Below, one piece after another: positions 16,194-24,424 of a stretch of DNA of 64,000 bases. The first letter of the stretch is position 1, and the number at the start of each line of letters is the position of its first letter. A program made the translations under genes and the position numbers. This stretch comes from Clostridia bacterium (GTDB lineage Bacteria; Bacillota; Clostridia; Christensenellales; Pumilibacteraceae), in NCBI GenBank assembly GCA_900767465.1, contig CAAGAW010000010.1, forward strand, positions 1 through 64,000, written 5' to 3'. The notes under the pieces are model-generated. The model searched no databases. It was not told the origin of the DNA and saw only the letters and a program-made list of their open reading frames with translations.

Positions 16194-17420
16194 ATGAACG
16201 ACAAAAACGTGTACATAAAAGAAAATCTCGCCACGCCCGTTGCTTTCGGGTGCGACGTTGCGGTAGCGGGAGGAGGAGTCGCCGGAATCGCCGCGGCTTT
16301 GTCGGCTGCACGTGCGGGCGCAAAAGTCGCGCTTATCGAGCGCGGTTTCACGCTCGGCGGACTCGCAACCGCGGGTCTCGTCACGATCTATCTGCCGCTT
16401 TGCGACGGCAAAGGACGACAAGTCAGTTTCTCGCTCGCCGAAGAACTTTTAAGGCTGTCGGTTTCCGAGTATTGCGACGGGCGGCGCGGGTACGGCAACT
16501 GGCTTACGGACGATACGATGCACCGAAGCGAATCCGATCCGCGCTTCGAGGTGAATTTTAACCCCCATCTGTTTGCGATTTGCGCCGAAAAACTGCTCGA
16601 AAGAGAGGGCGTAAAGATACTTTACGGCTGTTACGCCGTTGCCGCGCCCACCGAAAACGGCAGGATTTCCGCGCTTATATGCGAGGGCAAAAGCGGAAGA
16701 TTCGCCGTTAAGGCAAAGTCGTACGTAGACGCTACCGGCGACGCGGACGTTTGCTTTCTTTCGGGCGAGGATACCGCGACGTTCGGACAGGGCAACGTGC
16801 TTGCGGCATGGTATTACGGCGCAGGCAAAAACGGTTACGAACTTTTCCCTCTCGGCGTTTGCGACGTTCCGGACGAAGAAAAGGAAAAAGGTGCAAAAAG
16901 CGAAAAACCGCTCGTTTCGTCCCGTTTTACCGGGCTGGACGACGCGGAAATAAGCAAAATGATTTCTCTTTCTCACGACGTTATTCTCCGTGATTATCGC
17001 CGTCGCCACGCCGCGGACGAGTCGTTCGAGCCGGCGACTATCCCGTCGATTCCTCAAATTCGCATGACGCGCCGCATAAATGGCGTTTACGTTATGGGCG
17101 CGGACGAAACGCATCGCGAGTTCGCCGATTCGGTCGGTATGGTAAGCGACTGGCGTAAGCGCGGCCCCGTCTACGAAGTTCCGTTCTCCACGCTTTGCGG
17201 CAAAAAGGTCAAAAACCTTCTGGCGGCAGGGCGTTGCACGTCGGTTACCGACGGACTATGGGACGTTATGCGCGTTATTCCGTGCTGCGCCGTCACGGGC
17301 GAGGCGGCGGGACTTGCCGCCGCGATCGCGGACGATTTTTCTTCGATCGACGTTTCCGCTTTGCAAGCCGGACTTTCGGAACGCGGCGTAAAACTTCACG
17401 AAAAGGAATTAACGCGCTAA
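16194..17420 (+). CDS. FAD-dependent oxidoreductase (FAD_oxidored type)
   Basis: A 408-residue flavoprotein. The N-terminus holds the dinucleotide fold 'VAVAGGGVAGIAAALSAARAGAKVALIERGFTLGG' (about residues 22-56), and the C-terminus has the second FAD-contact block 'LLAAGRCTSVTDGLWDVMRVIPCCAVTGEAAGLAA'. This layout is that of the FAD-dependent oxidoreductases (Pfam FAD_oxidored) often found beside sugar-degradation genes. The substrate is unknown. The start at ATG 16194 lies directly after the galK terminator and has only a weak upstream purine stretch, so translation may be modest. It has no signal peptide and is cytoplasmic. Confidence 0.82.
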   Translation: MNDKNVYIKENLATPVAFGCDVAVAGGGVAGIAAALSAARAGAKVALIERGFTLGGLATAGLVTIYLPLCDGKGRQVSFSLAEELLRLSVSEYCDGRRGYGNWLTDDTMHRSESDPRFEVNFNPHLFAICAEKLLEREGVKILYGCYAVAAPTENGRISALICEGKSGRFAVKAKSYVDATGDADVCFLSGEDTATFGQGNVLAAWYYGAGKNGYELFPLGVCDVPDEEKEKGAKSEKPLVSSRFTGLDDAEISKMISLSHDVILRDYRRRHAADESFEPATIPSIPQIRMTRRINGVYVMGADETHREFADSVGMVSDWRKRGPVYEVPFSTLCGKKVKNLLAAGRCTSVTDGLWDVMRVIPCCAVTGEAAGLAAAIADDFSSIDVSALQAGLSERGVKLHEKELTR

Positions 17421-17424
17421 ATCG

Positions 17425-17453
17425 TTGCGTTTTTGCGCAAAAAGTGCTACAAT
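17425..17453 (+). promoter_or_regulatory. Promoter of the gene at 17482
   Basis: TTGCGT (17425-17430), a 17-base spacer, TACAAT (17448-17453). It rules out the TTG at 17425 as the start codon because that codon is the -35 box. Confidence 0.8.
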
Positions 17454-17481
17454 ATCGGTAAACCGACCAAAGGAGATCAGT

Positions 17482-18219
17482 ATGCCCGGAATCGTCATTG
17501 CTCTTATAGTTATATTCGCCGTCGTCGCGGTAGTGTTTCTCGCGCTTGCGGCGTATCATTTTGCCGCCGCGAAAAAGGAATCGCCCGCCGAACCCGAATC
17601 CGAACCCGAACGCGAGGACATCCGGCCGGTAGCCGAACCCGCTCCCGTTAAAATCGAGAAGAGCGAAGAGAAAACCGACGTCGATAAAATCGTCGAACGC
17701 GCTTCGCACCGCAAAGAGGACGTTAAACCCGCGCCCGCCGAACACGCTCCGGCTCCCGCACCCGAATCCGGACTCGCCGCCGAACTCGAAAAGGAACTCG
17801 ATCCGGACGGGCAGTACGTGATTTTGCAGCAGTCCGAACGGCTCACGCTCCGCGAAGAGTACGCCGCGCTCCCCAAAAATAAAAAACGCCTGTTCGACAG
17901 GGTCCTCGAAGAAATGACAGCCCTCGAAAAAGCGCGCGTCAAAGAGGCAAAGTACTCGATTACCGCCATGCAGGGACAGGACATGATCGCCAAACTCAAA
18001 GTCGTCCGCGGCGATATTATACTCGAGTGTACCGTAATCAACCCCGAACTCAAATTGTTCGGTAAGGAAACGGGCAAGAAAATCAAGCCGAAACCCAACA
18101 AGTTCAAACTCGACGACCCGCTCGAACTCGAACCCGCGTTGTTTACTCTTCGCCTCGCAAACAAAACTTCGCTCGACGCCCGCACCGAAAAACCGGACAA
18201 AAAAGACAAACAGGAATAA
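17482..18219 (+). CDS. Single-span membrane-anchored protein, unknown
   Basis: A 245-residue protein. AAAGGAG lies upstream of ATG 17482. One N-terminal membrane span (residues about 2-25) is followed by a Pro/Glu/Lys-rich linker (about 30-110) and a folded-looking C-terminal domain (about 115-235) containing 'LREEYAALPKNKKRLFDRVLEEM' and 'KLKVVRGDIILECTVINPELKLF'. The tail is Lys-rich. I do not recognise the family; the C-terminal domain is probably cytoplasmic. It is a monocistronic unit with its own promoter, followed by the repeat mosaic. Confidence 0.75.
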   Translation: MPGIVIALIVIFAVVAVVFLALAAYHFAAAKKESPAEPESEPEREDIRPVAEPAPVKIEKSEEKTDVDKIVERASHRKEDVKPAPAEHAPAPAPESGLAAELEKELDPDGQYVILQQSERLTLREEYAALPKNKKRLFDRVLEEMTALEKARVKEAKYSITAMQGQDMIAKLKVVRGDIILECTVINPELKLFGKETGKKIKPKPNKFKLDDPLELEPALFTLRLANKTSLDARTEKPDKKDKQE

Positions 18220-18430
18220 CGTCGTTTTCCCCGCCGCACCCCCGCGACGGGGAAATTTTTATGGACGGTCGGATGTGTACCAACGTCCGTCGAGGAACCG
18301 CGCGGAAGAAACGAAAACAACCGTACACGCGCCAGCCCGCTTGCCCGCGGCGGATCTTCGCCTTGACCGCAACTAAACGTAACGCGGCGGGACGAGGGCG
18401 CCCCGCCCTACAGACGGCTTCGCCGCGTTA

Positions 18431-18596
18431 AAGCCTTCCCCCTCGGGGGAAGGTGGCACGAGTGCGAGCGTTAGCGAACCGAGTGACGAATGAGGGGAAT
18501 AGAACCTTACAATAAACGTAACGTCGTTTTCCCCTCATCCGTCTTGCCTTCGAGATGCTACGGCAATCCACCTTTCCCAGAGGGGGGGGAAGGCTT
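18431..18596. repeat. Palindromic MITE-like element, copy 2
   Basis: A 166-bp unit that begins AAGCCTTCCCCCTCGGGGGA and ends with the inverted equivalent. Its centre holds a second inverted pair (CGAATGAGGGGAA / TTTTCCCCTCATCCG). The whole unit can fold as one long imperfect hairpin with a hairpin at each tip. There is no coding capacity. Confidence 0.85.
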
Positions 18597-18863
18597 AACA
18601 GGTTGCGTACACTCTTGTCATTTAGGGGCATTAGTTGAGAAATCCCCCGCGACAGAAATGTTGCCCGCGCACCCGCGCCAGCCTACTTGCCCGCAGGGGT
18701 ACCCTGCCGTTAGTCGCCGAGGCAACCGTTTCCGCTTCCGCGAGATTCTCACGCTACGGCTACGCCTACGCTCAGAATGACAAACTATTAGGGCGTGCGC
18801 GGCGGTTAATAAGGATTAGCATTATTAAAACCAAGCGTACAGCCTTATTGCCATGTCATTGTG

Positions 18864-18956
18864 GGCGCGACGCGGCGGCATGAAGTGCCGTAAAAACAGT
18901 CACCTGAGGACTGTTTTTAGCCAAAGCGGCGAAGTAGTTATACTACGAGCCGGGTA
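18864..18956. repeat. Nested hairpin element E, copy 2
   Basis: The same layout as 10974-11053: GGCGCGACGCGGCGGCA, a CGGCA/TGCCG hairpin, AAAAACAGTC / GACTGTTTTT, AGCCAAAGCGG. Here it lies inside a 'gtcattgcgag...gcgacgtggcaatctcccgg' repeat. Confidence 0.8.
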
Positions 18957-19044
18957 GGCGTCAGCGACGTGGCAATCTCCCGGAAGGGAAATGTCGGAAA
19001 CGAACACGCGCCAGCCCGCTTGCCCGCGGTGGCTCTTTGCTTTA

Positions 19045-19206
19045 AAGCCTTCCCCCTTGGGGGAAGGTGGCACGAGTGAGAGCGAAGCGAATCGAGTGGC
19101 GAATGAGGGGAATAGAACCTAATATTAAATGTAACGTCGTTTTCCCCTCATCCGTCTTGCCTTCGCGACGCTACGGCAATCCACCTTCCCCCGAGGGGGA
19201 AGGCTT
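19045..19206. repeat. Palindromic MITE-like element, copy 3
   Basis: A 162-bp unit with the same terminal inverted blocks (AAGCCTTCCCCC ... GGGGGAAGGCTT) and the same inner inverted pair as copy 2. Confidence 0.85.
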
Positions 19207-19429
19207 AACAGGTTGCGTACACTCTTGTCATTTCGAGCGTTAGTCGAGAAATCCCATACAATAGAAACGGCACGCTGCATATACGCGCCAGCCTACCCGC
19301 CGGCGGTGACTCACCGCCGAGAAATCCCCCGGAAGGGAAATGCCGCCCGCGCACCCGCGCCAGCCTACTTGCCCGTGGCGGCTCACCGCCACGCGCGGGC
19401 TCTGCGTCCGTGGCGTATTATCGAAAAAA

Positions 19430-19478
19430 CACGACCGCACGAAAAAACGGTAGCCCTATCCGGGTTACCGTTTCGTTT
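19430..19478. terminator. Bidirectional terminator, left direct repeat
   Basis: CACGACCGCACGAAAAAA followed by ACGGTAGCC / GGTTACCGT (one G-U pair) and a T-run. It lies just past the end of the XRE gene. A near-identical copy lies at 19932-19983 on the other side of the divergent pair. Confidence 0.8.
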
Positions 19479-19677
19479 GTTCCAGATTCTCGGTAAGTTC
19501 GTCGAAAGTCACTCCGAGTACTTTAAGCATACGTATAACGTTATATAGCGACGGTTCGACTTTATCGAGTTCCCATTCGCTTACGCGTTGCTGGGTCGTC
19601 TGCATCTTCTCGGCAAACTCCTTTTGCGTCATACCGCCCGCAACCCTTATATTTTTGATGTTCTCACCCAAAGTCAT
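19465..19677 (-). CDS. XRE-family transcriptional regulator
   Basis: A 70-residue protein that is essentially one HTH_3 domain: 'LGENIKNIRVAGGMTQKEFAEKMQTTQQRVSEWELDKVEPSLYNVIRMLKVLGVTFDEL'. The recognition helix is 'TTQQRVSEWELD'. I chose ATG 19677; an upstream GTG at 19722 would add 15 Tyr-rich residues that overlap the operator. TATTAT lies six bases before the ATG, so the transcript is probably leaderless. It diverges from a 49-residue ORF across a palindromic operator, the usual layout for autorepression. Confidence 0.85.
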   Translation of the reverse strand: MTLGENIKNIRVAGGMTQKEFAEKMQTTQQRVSEWELDKVEPSLYNVIRMLKVLGVTFDELTENLEQTKR

Positions 19678-19712
19678 ACGATTATAATACGCTAAATATA
19701 GGGTATAATAAT

Positions 19713-19740
19713 TGACATACACTAAAATTAGTGTTAGAAT
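19713..19740 (+). promoter_or_regulatory. Promoter of the 49-residue ORF, with operator in spacer
   Basis: TTGACA (19713-19718), a 16-base spacer, TAGAAT (19735-19740). The spacer is exactly the inverted repeat ACACTAA-AA-TTAGTGT (19719-19734), so a bound dimer, probably the divergent XRE protein, would block RNA polymerase. Confidence 0.8.
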
Positions 19741-19770
19741 ATATGTCGAGGTAAGCGGAGCGTGGAAAAT

Positions 19771-19920
19771 ATGACGAAAGAAAACGAATTCGATTCGATA
19801 ATGATAATTCTTAAAGATATTTCCGATAGATTAAAAGAGGTAGAGGTCGTTTTGCGCAATATCGATCTTGCGGTGTCGGACATTGCTTTTGACGTCGAAG
19901 AAATACTCGAATGTAAGTAG
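19771..19920 (+). CDS. 49-residue acidic protein divergent from XRE regulator
   Basis: A small ORF starting MTKENEFDSIMIILKDIS and ending EEILECK. It has a good promoter and a GCGGAG ribosome site ten bases before ATG 19771. The sequence is acidic and predicted all-helical with a heptad-like spacing of Ile and Leu, suggesting a short coiled coil. No family is recognised. The arrangement (divergent repressor, operator inside the promoter, terminators outside) suggests its expression is tightly controlled; it could be a small partner or effector of the XRE protein. It is too small for many gene callers. Confidence 0.6.
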   Translation: MTKENEFDSIMIILKDISDRLKEVEVVLRNIDLAVSDIAFDVEEILECK

Positions 19921-19931
19921 TCCCGCGCGCC

Positions 19932-19983
19932 GCACGACCGCACGAAAAAAAACGGTAGCCTTATCCGGGTTACCGTTTTGTTA
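19932..19983. terminator. Bidirectional terminator, right direct repeat
   Basis: A near-copy of 19430-19478 (GCACGACCGCACGAAAAAAA, then ACGGTAGCC / GGTTACCGT and T-run), ending the 49-residue ORF. Confidence 0.8.
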
Positions 19984-20044
19984 TTTCTTATTCGATGCGG
20001 GCGGCGACGTTTACGCGGCGCACCCGAAAGGCGAGGGGAGCGGA

Positions 20045-20629
20045 TTACTCGGCGTCCTCGGTCTTCTTTGCCTTTTTAGCGGCGGGTTTCTTGGCGGGCT
20101 TTTCCGCGTCGTCCGCTTTCTTGGTTGCTTTCTTGGCGGGTTTTTCCGCGTCGTCCGCTTTCTTGGTTGCCTTCTTGGCGGCGGGTTTCTTCGCAGCCTT
20201 TGCAGCCTCTTCTTCTGCCTTTTTAGCGGCTTCCGCGGCGGCTTTTTTCTCGGCGTTGCGTTTTGCCATTTCTGCGCGCTGAGCGGCTTTCGCTTCTTGA
20301 GCGGCTTTTGCCTTCTCGGCGGCGATGGTCTTGTTATCCTTCTTGATAACGATTTCTTTCTTGCCCGCTTTTACGTCGGCGATACGCTTGGCGATACCCG
20401 ACTTTTTGTTAGCGGCGGTGTTGCGGTGCATAACGCCCTTGGCAACCGCGGAGTCGAGAACGGACATAACTTCGGGAAGGAGTCTTTCCGCTTCGTCGAG
20501 GTTGTTGGTGTCGATAGCGTTGTTGATCTTCTTGACGGCGTTTTTGACGATCGTCATCTGAACTCTGTTCTGAGCGTTCTTCTTCTCGTTTACGAGTACG
20601 CGTTTTTTCGCGGATTTAATGTTAGGCAC
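20045..20629 (-). CDS. rpsT: Ribosomal protein S20 with long Lys/Ala-rich C-terminal tail
   Basis: A 194-residue protein. Residues 1-88 are ordinary bS20, a helical protein that binds 16S rRNA: 'MPNIKSAKKRVLVNEKKNAQ', 'HRNTAANKKSGIAKRI'. The other 105 residues are absent from standard S20 (85-90 residues) and are almost entirely Lys, Ala, Glu, Pro and Asp, first as a helical Lys/Ala/Glu stretch (about 105-145) and then as histone-H1-like repeats (PAKKATKKADDAEK twice, KKPAAKK). The frame is intact with no stop between the parts. The start is fixed by AAGGAGA and by its promoter. It lies beside and divergent from gpr, a neighbourhood also seen in Bacillus. Confidence 0.93.
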   Translation of the reverse strand: MPNIKSAKKRVLVNEKKNAQNRVQMTIVKNAVKKINNAIDTNNLDEAERLLPEVMSVLDSAVAKGVMHRNTAANKKSGIAKRIADVKAGKKEIVIKKDNKTIAAEKAKAAQEAKAAQRAEMAKRNAEKKAAAEAAKKAEEEAAKAAKKPAAKKATKKADDAEKPAKKATKKADDAEKPAKKPAAKKAKKTEDAE

Positions 20630-20677
20630 TGTTATGTTCTCCTTGGATTTTCGTTTTTAAAACTCAATAGCCTAATT

Positions 20678-20706
20678 ATTTTAGCATAAACGAAACGAAA
20701 AATCAA
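20678..20706 (-). promoter_or_regulatory. Promoter of rpsT
   Basis: On the minus strand: TTGATT (20706-20701), a 17-base spacer, TAAAAT (20683-20678). It gives a leader of about 42 bases. Confidence 0.83.
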
Positions 20707-20753
20707 GCGTTTTATCGGTATAATTTTACTAAATCGGTACAATATTCCCGATT

Positions 20754-21554
20754 ATGAACTTGAAAACTCCGAAAAAAGGCCTCAGGCGAACCGACCTCGC
20801 GTCCGAACTTATCCGACCCCGGGTAATAAAGACGGACGAATGGATAAGCGAAACCACCGTCGCGGTAACCGCCGGCGACGCCGCGGCAATCGGAAAGCCC
20901 GCGGGGATTTATACTTCCGTCGTTTCGCCGGCGGTATTGCGTAACGCGCCCGATATATACCCTCGCCTTATCGCGGCAATGTCGAAAATACTCAGAAAAT
21001 ACCTCAAGGGCGCGAACGACGTTCTTGTGATCGGACTCGGAAATCCCGCGATGAAAGCCGATTCGCTCGGAGCGGAAACGGTGGCGCGCACGACGGCAGG
21101 AGGAAAAATAAAAACGCTGCTTCCGTCCGTTTCGGCGGTTACGGGTATCGAAAGTTTCGACGTTATCCGTGCGGTGACGAGAGAAATAAAGCCGAAAGCG
21201 GTAATCGTCGCGGACGCGCTTTGCGCGGCTTCGGGCAAGCGGCTCGGCACGGTTTTTCAGATTGCCGACGCGGGGATTACACCCGGCAGCGGCGTGGGTA
21301 ACGCGAGACGGGAAATAAGCCATTCTACGCTCGGCGTTCCCGTTATAAGCGTGGGCGTTCCGACCGTCGTTTACGCCCGGACGGTGGCGCGCGAGGCGGG
21401 CGGCGACGGCAAAAAAGCGGACGAGATTATCTTTACTTTAAGCGAAATCGACCGCGTGGCGAAAGACGCCGGCGGGGTGATAGGCGAGGCGATAAACGCG
21501 GCTATGGGCGCGACGCGCGAAAACAGTTGCGCTCGTGCCGATAAAGTGATATAA
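20754..21554 (+). CDS. gpr: Germination protease GPR (short form)
   Basis: A 266-residue aspartic-type endopeptidase (family A25) that degrades small acid-soluble spore proteins at germination, inside the spore core. Signature blocks are present: RRTDLASELIRPR near the N-terminus (the region of propeptide cleavage), VIGLGNPAMKADSLGAETV and VIVADALCAASGKR (each with the conserved catalytic-region Asp), and IADAGITPGSGVGNARREIS. It is about 100 residues shorter than Bacillus GPR, with trimmed loops and C-terminus. No good sigma-A promoter is visible; forespore sigma-G control would be expected, but I cannot show the site. ATG 20754 has no strong ribosome site. Confidence 0.9.
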   Translation: MNLKTPKKGLRRTDLASELIRPRVIKTDEWISETTVAVTAGDAAAIGKPAGIYTSVVSPAVLRNAPDIYPRLIAAMSKILRKYLKGANDVLVIGLGNPAMKADSLGAETVARTTAGGKIKTLLPSVSAVTGIESFDVIRAVTREIKPKAVIVADALCAASGKRLGTVFQIADAGITPGSGVGNARREISHSTLGVPVISVGVPTVVYARTVAREAGGDGKKADEIIFTLSEIDRVAKDAGGVIGEAINAAMGATRENSCARADKVI

Positions 21555-21555
21555 T
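21527..21555 (+). promoter_or_regulatory. Promoter of trkA-trkH
   Basis: TTGCGC (21527-21532), a 17-base spacer, TATAAT (21550-21555), overlapping the end of gpr. It makes the potassium-uptake operon independent of gpr. Confidence 0.78.
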
Positions 21556-21608
21556 AAACGCAAGCGCGCGATAAACGGAACGATTCCGCGCGTGCTTACG
21601 GAGGTTTT

Positions 21609-22967
21609 ATGAACATACTTATCGTCGGGTGCGGCAGAGTGGGCAATACGCTCGTGCGAAGCCTCGCCCGCGAAGAACACGACGTAACGGTCGTCGACGA
21701 GGACAGAGAGGTTATCCGTTCGATAACCGACTCGTGCGACGTCATGGGTTTTTGCGGTAACGGCGCAAACGGCGAAACGCTGCTTGCGGCGGGCGCGGAC
21801 AAAGCCGATCTCGCAATCGCGGTTACGCGTTCGGACGAACTCAATATGCTTACCTGCTTTCTGTGCAAAAAACTCGGCGCGAAATGCACGGTGGCAAGGA
21901 TCCGCGGCGATTATTACTTTGCCAAAGGCTTCGATTTCGTCAAGGCGAGTATCGAAGCGGATCGGGTGATCAACCCCGAACTTCTTTGCGCCGAATCGGC
22001 TTACAATATTCTTCGGCTTCCGTCTGCAATCAAAATGGAAACTTTTGCGGCGGACAAACTCGAAGTCGCCGAGTTTATCGTTCCGGACGATTCGCCGGCG
22101 GCGGGCGTCACGCTTGCCGAACTCAAAAAGAATCGCGGCTCGAATTTCCTTATCTGCGCGCTCGGACGCGGCGGCGAAACGATTATCCCCAAAGGCTCGG
22201 ACGCGCCGCGCGCCGGGGACAGGATATGCGTCGTTTCGGGCGTTAGCGAAATGGGCAAGGTGATAAAAACGCTCGGACTCGTAAAGCGCACGATGCACTC
22301 GGTTACGATCGTCGGCGCAAGCCAGACCGCGCTTTATCTCGCGCGAATGTTGTCGGCGGCGCGGGTCTCGGTGAAAATCGTCGAAAAAGATTCCGAAAAA
22401 GCGCAGGAAACGTGCGCTAAACTAAAAGGCGTAACCGTGGTTTGCGGCGACGGACTAGACCTTGAAATGATGAAGGAAGAGCGACTCGGCGAAACGGACG
22501 CGCTCGTGACGTTTACGGGCAGAGACGAAGAAAATATACTTCTCGACATGTACGCCCGCGGACTCGGCGTAAAAAAAGTGGTTAGCGAACTCAGTCGCGA
22601 CGGACTTCTGCCCATAGCGGAAAAACTCGGACTTACCAGCGTGGTTTCGCCCCAGCGTTCGGTTGCCGACGTTATGATAAGTTATGCGCGCGCCCTCGAA
22701 AGCGACAGCGGCGCGGCGGTCGAAACGCTGTATTCGCTTATGGACGGAGGAGTGGAAGCGTTGCAGTTCGCGGTAGAGGACGGTTGTCCTGCGGCGGGCA
22801 AAAAACTTAAAGACGTGGATATAATCGGCGGCGCGATTCTCGCCGGAATAATCCGCGGCGACGAAGTACTTATCCCGTCGGGCGACGACGTAATCGTCGT
22901 CGGCGATAAGGTTATAGTAGTAACCAAAGTTGCGGGACTCGGTTCGTTCGACGAGGTGCTGAGATGA
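21609..22967 (+). CDS. trkA: TrkA potassium-uptake regulatory subunit
   Basis: A 452-residue cytoplasmic protein with two RCK modules. Each starts with a nucleotide-binding Rossmann motif: 'MNILIVGCGRVGNTLVRSL' at residue 1 and 'VTIVGASQTALYLARML' near residue 232. Each is followed by a TrkA_C ligand-binding domain (about 135-215 and 370-450). It binds NAD(H) or ATP and gates the TrkH channel. GGAGG lies before the ATG. The stop overlaps the trkH start by four bases (ATGA), showing translational coupling. Confidence 0.95.
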   Translation: MNILIVGCGRVGNTLVRSLAREEHDVTVVDEDREVIRSITDSCDVMGFCGNGANGETLLAAGADKADLAIAVTRSDELNMLTCFLCKKLGAKCTVARIRGDYYFAKGFDFVKASIEADRVINPELLCAESAYNILRLPSAIKMETFAADKLEVAEFIVPDDSPAAGVTLAELKKNRGSNFLICALGRGGETIIPKGSDAPRAGDRICVVSGVSEMGKVIKTLGLVKRTMHSVTIVGASQTALYLARMLSAARVSVKIVEKDSEKAQETCAKLKGVTVVCGDGLDLEMMKEERLGETDALVTFTGRDEENILLDMYARGLGVKKVVSELSRDGLLPIAEKLGLTSVVSPQRSVADVMISYARALESDSGAAVETLYSLMDGGVEALQFAVEDGCPAAGKKLKDVDIIGGAILAGIIRGDEVLIPSGDDVIVVGDKVIVVTKVAGLGSFDEVLR

Positions 22968-24415
22968 ATCGCAAAATGATTCTTTACATCATGTTGCGCG
23001 TGCTGACTATATGCGGGTTCGCGTTTGCGCTTCCCGCGCTCGTCTCGGTTGTTTATAAGGAATGGAAAACCGCGTTTGCGTTCGGCGTAACCGGTCTTGC
23101 GTGTATCGCGCTCGGTTGCGTTTCTTTTGCGATCAAGCCGAAAGACAAGGCGATTTACGCACGCGAAGGTTTTCTGATCGTTGCGTTGTCGTGGGTCGTA
23201 ATCGCGGCAGTCGGAGCGGTTCCGTTCGTGGCGAGCGGCGCGACAAACTCGTATATCGACGCGCTTTTCGAGACGGTGAGCGGTTACACCACCACCGGAG
23301 CGAGCGTGTTTTCGGGCGCGACGATCGAGGGTATGGCGAAGGGTCTGCTGTTCTGGCGCAGTTTTACGCACTGGATAGGCGGAATAGGAGTTCTCGTATT
23401 CGTTATTGCGATCACGGGTTCGTCCACCGACCGACCGATTCACGTGCTTCGCGCCGAAATGCCCGGTCCGGTCGTGGACAAACTCGTACCGAAAAGCCGT
23501 AACACGGTAAAAATTCTTTGCCTTATTTATATCGGACTCAGCGCGGTTATGACGATTATGCTGCTCTGCGGCGGAATGAGTCTTTTCGAAAGCCTCGTGT
23601 ATATGTTCGGCACGGCGGGTACCGGCGGGTTCGCGATGAAGGCGGACGGCCTCGCGGGGTATAACCACTATCTTCAGTGGGTTATTACCGCGTTTATGCT
23701 TATTTTTGCGGTAAACTTCAACGTTTATTATCTGATTCTGATCGGAAAAGCAAGGTCCGCGTTCAAAAGCACCGAACTATGGACGTTCGTCGGAATAGTA
23801 ATTTTCTCGGTTGCCGCGGTCGCGATCAATATTTATCCGATTTACAATTCGGCGGCGGACTGCCTTCGCCTCGCGGGGTTTCAGGTAGCGAGCATCGTGT
23901 CCACCACCGGCTACACGACCGTCGACTATACGCAGTGGGGCGGTCTCAGTCAGACGATACTGTTCGCGCTTATGTTTATGGGCGGGTGCGCGGGTTCTAC
24001 CGCCGGCGGACTTAAAACAATCCGCGTCGTGCTTATGTTCAAGTCCGGCGCGAGAGAAATCAAACGCATTCTCGGTCCGCGCGTCGCTTCGGTCGTCCGC
24101 CTCGACGGACGAGTCGTCGAAGAGGACACGGTAAAGGGCGTTTGCCGCTACTTCGTCATCTACGGACTCGCGCTTATATTGCTGTTTTTGCTTCTCGGAT
24201 TCGATCCCGCCGCAGGCAGTCTCGAAACAAATCTCTCCGCCGTCGTGTCATGTTTCAACAACGTCGGTCCGGCGTTCGGCGCGGCGGGTCCCGCGTACAG
24301 TTACGGTTTTTACGGCGTGTTCGGCAAAATCGTGCTTACGTTTACGATGCTCCTCGGCAGGCTCGAAATCTATCCGCTTCTTATGCTATTCGCTCCCGCC
24401 ACGTACCGGAAATAA
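22964..24415 (+). CDS. trkH: TrkH-family potassium uptake protein
   Basis: A 483-residue membrane protein, the potassium-conducting subunit that works with TrkA. It has the four pore loops of the SKT family, for example 'TVSGYTTTGASVF', 'GTAGTGGFAMKADG', 'SIVSTTGYTTVDYTQW' and 'SCFNNVGPAFGA'. It also has the 'FMGGCAGSTAGGLKTIRVVLM' segment typical of TrkH/KtrB. Length is normal. It shares four bases with trkA. A repeat-rich gap of about 230 bases follows. Confidence 0.95.
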   Translation: MNRKMILYIMLRVLTICGFAFALPALVSVVYKEWKTAFAFGVTGLACIALGCVSFAIKPKDKAIYAREGFLIVALSWVVIAAVGAVPFVASGATNSYIDALFETVSGYTTTGASVFSGATIEGMAKGLLFWRSFTHWIGGIGVLVFVIAITGSSTDRPIHVLRAEMPGPVVDKLVPKSRNTVKILCLIYIGLSAVMTIMLLCGGMSLFESLVYMFGTAGTGGFAMKADGLAGYNHYLQWVITAFMLIFAVNFNVYYLILIGKARSAFKSTELWTFVGIVIFSVAAVAINIYPIYNSAADCLRLAGFQVASIVSTTGYTTVDYTQWGGLSQTILFALMFMGGCAGSTAGGLKTIRVVLMFKSGAREIKRILGPRVASVVRLDGRVVEEDTVKGVCRYFVIYGLALILLFLLLGFDPAAGSLETNLSAVVSCFNNVGPAFGAAGPAYSYGFYGVFGKIVLTFTMLLGRLEIYPLLMLFAPATYRK

Positions 24416-24424
24416 TCGCTTATC

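Larger units (their letters stand above)
18225..19430. repeat. 1.2-kb intergenic repeat mosaic
   Basis: No gene is supported. Two complete copies of a palindromic element (18431-18596, 19045-19206), a reversed 'ggcgggacgagggcgccccgccctac' unit (about 18380-18412), several 'gttagtcgagaaatccc' units (about 18614-18655 and 19224-19260), and one nested hairpin element (18864-18956) make up most of the stretch. Confidence 0.85.
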
